Part shown: piece after piece, positions 4,389 to 6,104 of the stretch
Numbering within the stretch: position 1 is the stretch's first letter
Layout of the letters: each line of letters opens with the position of its first letter
Assembly: GCA_031267475.1 (NCBI GenBank)
Contig: JAIRZA010000138.1
Location: forward strand, 1 to 6,104
DNA: 6,104 nucleotides
Direction of reading: 5' to 3'
DNA from: Spirochaetaceae bacterium
GTDB lineage: Bacteria; Spirochaetota; Spirochaetia; Treponematales; Breznakiellaceae
The notes under the pieces: generated by a model
The model's database searches: none
Told to the model about the DNA's origin: nothing
Seen by the model: only the letters and a program-made list of their open reading frames with translations
Translations under genes and position numbers: made by a program

Positions 4389-5114
4389 TTACGGGAGTCC
4401 TATTCTGTTGATTGGCCAATAGCGAAAGAGGGCTTTTCCGCTTATGGAGTTGGCCGGGACTGGTCCCCATGTGCGTGAATCATTTGTATTGCTTCTATCG
4501 TCGGAGAGTACAAAAAATTCATCTGTATCTAATACTATTTTTTCCATGTTGCCTGAAAAAGGGATCGCTTCGTCCCAAATGGCTGGGACGTTGGGGATGT
4601 TTATTTCATAGAGTTTATCTGATAGTTCAAATTCTGTGAATATGTACGCATTGCCGGCGGGTTGTACACGGAGTACATAATTGCTCATTGATATTGTGTC
4701 GCCGGGGAATGCTATTACTCGTTTAATAAATATTTGATCCTCAACGCCGTGTAATCCTATTCTGTTCAGCGAAAAAAATCTTACGAGTTTATTGAGTATT
4801 GTTTTTGGTCCGCCGTAATTTTGATAAATGTTTTTATTTATTAAAACTATGCTGCCGCGCTCAGCGGGTAGTTTATCAATAAATGGTATGCCGGGCAGGA
4901 TTCTTTTTATTACGGTTGATGAAAATATGAATCTGTCTCCGTGATTGAGCGATGGCTGCATTGACGAATTTTCAATGACGTGCATTGAAAAAAAAAGATT
5001 TGTTATAAATATATATATAAGGAAAAATAATATTATTATAAAAAATACGCCGCGTCTTTTCGCGGCTATGTTTTTTTTGTCGGTGTAAGAATATCTGAGC
5101 GCTTTATCAAACAT
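4389..5114 (-). CDS. lepB: Type I signal peptidase, smaller paralogue
   Basis: This 241-residue serine protease of the S26 family would remove signal peptides from exported proteins at the outer face of the inner membrane. One membrane segment (residues about 22-44) follows a basic stretch KRR. The catalytic Ser51 lies in NSSMQPSL, Lys131 in FIKRVIAFPGD, and the C-terminal box LSDDRSNTNDSRTWGPV is at 203-219. All boxes are intact, so it should be active. LSDDRSNTNDSR replaces the usual GDNRxxSxDSR, a mild deviation. It lies 10 nt downstream of the larger paralogue on the same strand, with only a weak AGG-containing site before ATG 5114, so translation is probably coupled. Its first 45 codons are very AT-rich and contain A8 and T9 runs. 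The two peptidases differ enough to suggest different substrate sets. Confidence 0.88.
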   Translation of the reverse strand: MFDKALRYSYTDKKNIAAKRRGVFFIIILFFLIYIFITNLFFSMHVIENSSMQPSLNHGDRFIFSSTVIKRILPGIPFIDKLPAERGSIVLINKNIYQNYGGPKTILNKLVRFFSLNRIGLHGVEDQIFIKRVIAFPGDTISMSNYVLRVQPAGNAYIFTEFELSDKLYEINIPNVPAIWDEAIPFSGNMEKIVLDTDEFFVLSDDRSNTNDSRTWGPVPANSISGKALFRYWPINRIGLP

Positions 5115-5124
5115 ATTGCTCTGC

Positions 5125-6104
5125 CTATTTTAGAAATGTAACGCGGCGCATGGGCCAGTAAATAAACGAGCCTTTTCCTAAAATCTTTTCGGCGCGTACT
5201 GTGCCAAAATAGCGTCCGTCATGCGAATTATCGCGGTTGTCTCCTAGCGGCAGTATGTGTCCGGGCGGGACGTACCAGCCTTGCAGACGGCGGGCGAGTT
5301 GTTCGCTGTAGCGGTCTTCGTGCGGGAACGCGGCGCAGCGCATCATGAGCCAATATGTGTTGAATGTGTTCAAATCGCTGTAGGTTAGTTTATTGTAGGT
5401 TGAAATCGCGTCAAGCATTTCCGGCGCGGGGGTGAGCCCTAGGTCTATCCACGCGGCGGCTGCTCCGGCTAGTTCCAGCGCTGGATAGGATGTTGTGTCT
5501 ACGAGTCGTGTTATGTTGTGCTCCCATCCGCGTTTGTTGTTGTATTCGCGTTCGCTTATTACGCGGTTCTCTCCGTTAAAGCGTATAAACATCTCGCCGC
5601 GCTGGGACTGGAAGCGGTCGCCGCCCATGCCTACGGCGCGTTTTATTAAGAAATGCGCTTTGGGGTTTCCGGCTTGATCGCGGTCTATGTCTAGCAGCGA
5701 GATGGTGAGCATATAAATTATTCGCTGCGCTATGTCAAAGGCGGTTCCTCGCGAGTTGTAGGCTGGGTTTTCAAATATGATGATGTCGTTCCGGTTTGGT
5801 TTTACGGGGCTGTTGAGTTTCGCAAGGCCGGGCAGCAGCTCTGGTCCGTAAACTAGTTTGTTGACGAATATTCTGTCGCCTATTAATAGGGTGTCTATCA
5901 TGGAGCCGGACGGGATTTGGTACGCTTGAAAGAGGTACTGGTTTATGAGCAGGACGACGCAAACCGCCCAGATAAAGGCTTCGAGCCAGTCGATAAGGGG
6001 GTTCTTTTGTTGTTGTTTTTCTCGTTTTAAGCGCTGGTTTCTTCGTCGCCGGCTTAGGTATGTCTCTGTTATGGTTTGCACTGAATCAAAAAAACTGTGC
6101 TGCG
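5125..6104 (-). CDS. lepB: Type I signal peptidase, larger paralogue (5' end may lie outside the window)
   Basis: The protein shows one N-terminal membrane anchor (residues about 31-54, counted from the GTG at 6081), the Ser-containing box QIPSGSMIDTLLIGDRIFVNK with Ser60, the general-base box HFLIKRAVGMGGD with Lys147, and GDNRDNSHDGRYFG at 280-293 near the C-terminus. About 130 residues separate the Lys box from the last box, a large insert like the second domain of long LepB proteins. It should cleave Sec-type signal peptides in the inner membrane. From the GTG it would be 318 residues, but that codon has no ribosome binding site and the frame stays open upstream (QHSFFDS before it) to the window end. 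I therefore extend it to 6104 and treat the true start as probably just outside. Stop TAG 5127-5125. It is the first of a two-peptidase pair. Confidence 0.88.
   Translation of the reverse strand, partial: QHSFFDSVQTITETYLSRRRRNQRLKREKQQQKNPLIDWLEAFIWAVCVVLLINQYLFQAYQIPSGSMIDTLLIGDRIFVNKLVYGPELLPGLAKLNSPVKPNRNDIIIFENPAYNSRGTAFDIAQRIIYMLTISLLDIDRDQAGNPKAHFLIKRAVGMGGDRFQSQRGEMFIRFNGENRVISEREYNNKRGWEHNITRLVDTTSYPALELAGAAAAWIDLGLTPAPEMLDAISTYNKLTYSDLNTFNTYWLMMRCAAFPHEDRYSEQLARRLQGWYVPPGHILPLGDNRDNSHDGRYFGTVRAEKILGKGSFIYWPMRRVTFLK

Noticed and set aside
5495..5962. Short open frames in other frames within the larger signal peptidase gene
   Set aside because: They overlap a strongly supported gene and look like by-products of its codon use.

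Overview
The window looks like chromosomal DNA of a treponeme-like spirochaete, possibly an uncultured gut lineage. This is inferred from the genes, not from any database search. The pointers are two adjacent, dissimilar type I signal peptidases (the larger with a long conserved stretch after its single membrane anchor), a uridine-kinase-like protein carrying a threonyl-tRNA-synthetase-like front half, a lipoprotein with a loose lipobox, a DUF3782-type PD-(D/E)XK protein, and a 14-G homopolymer of the kind known from treponemes.

Layout. (i) 1-1332, minus strand: a DUF3782/PD-(D/E)XK nuclease-like gene (550-1332), a four-cysteine TSCPD-family gene one base downstream (282-548), and the start of an unrecognised gene (1-127) leaving the window. 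Each of the three has its own plausible promoter. The nuclease-like gene ends in a 64-residue tail encoded by a palindrome-rich repeat plus the promoter and ribosome binding site of the next gene, so its natural C-terminus has probably been replaced. (ii) 1333-1809: a gene-free divergent region. Next to the nuclease gene is a promoter with a small operator-like palindrome. The rest, about 1488-1740, is packed with inverted repeats: one pair of transposon-like ends, a three-way-junction fold, and a 16-bp hairpin. (iii) 1810-4325, plus strand: a lipoprotein with two TolB/CsgG-like halves, then the uridine-kinase-like gene 68 nt downstream, with a hairpin between them. (iv) 4326-4388: a short convergent gap holding G14. 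(v) 4389-6104, minus strand: two type I signal peptidase genes 10 nt apart, transcribed from outside the window.

The genes do not form one obvious pathway. Signal peptidases and a lipoprotein are envelope functions, the kinase is pyrimidine-salvage-like, and the left block resembles accessory DNA. The most interesting material is non-coding: the folded repeat island between the divergent genes, the related short repeats that bracket the nuclease-like gene, and the G14 tract.
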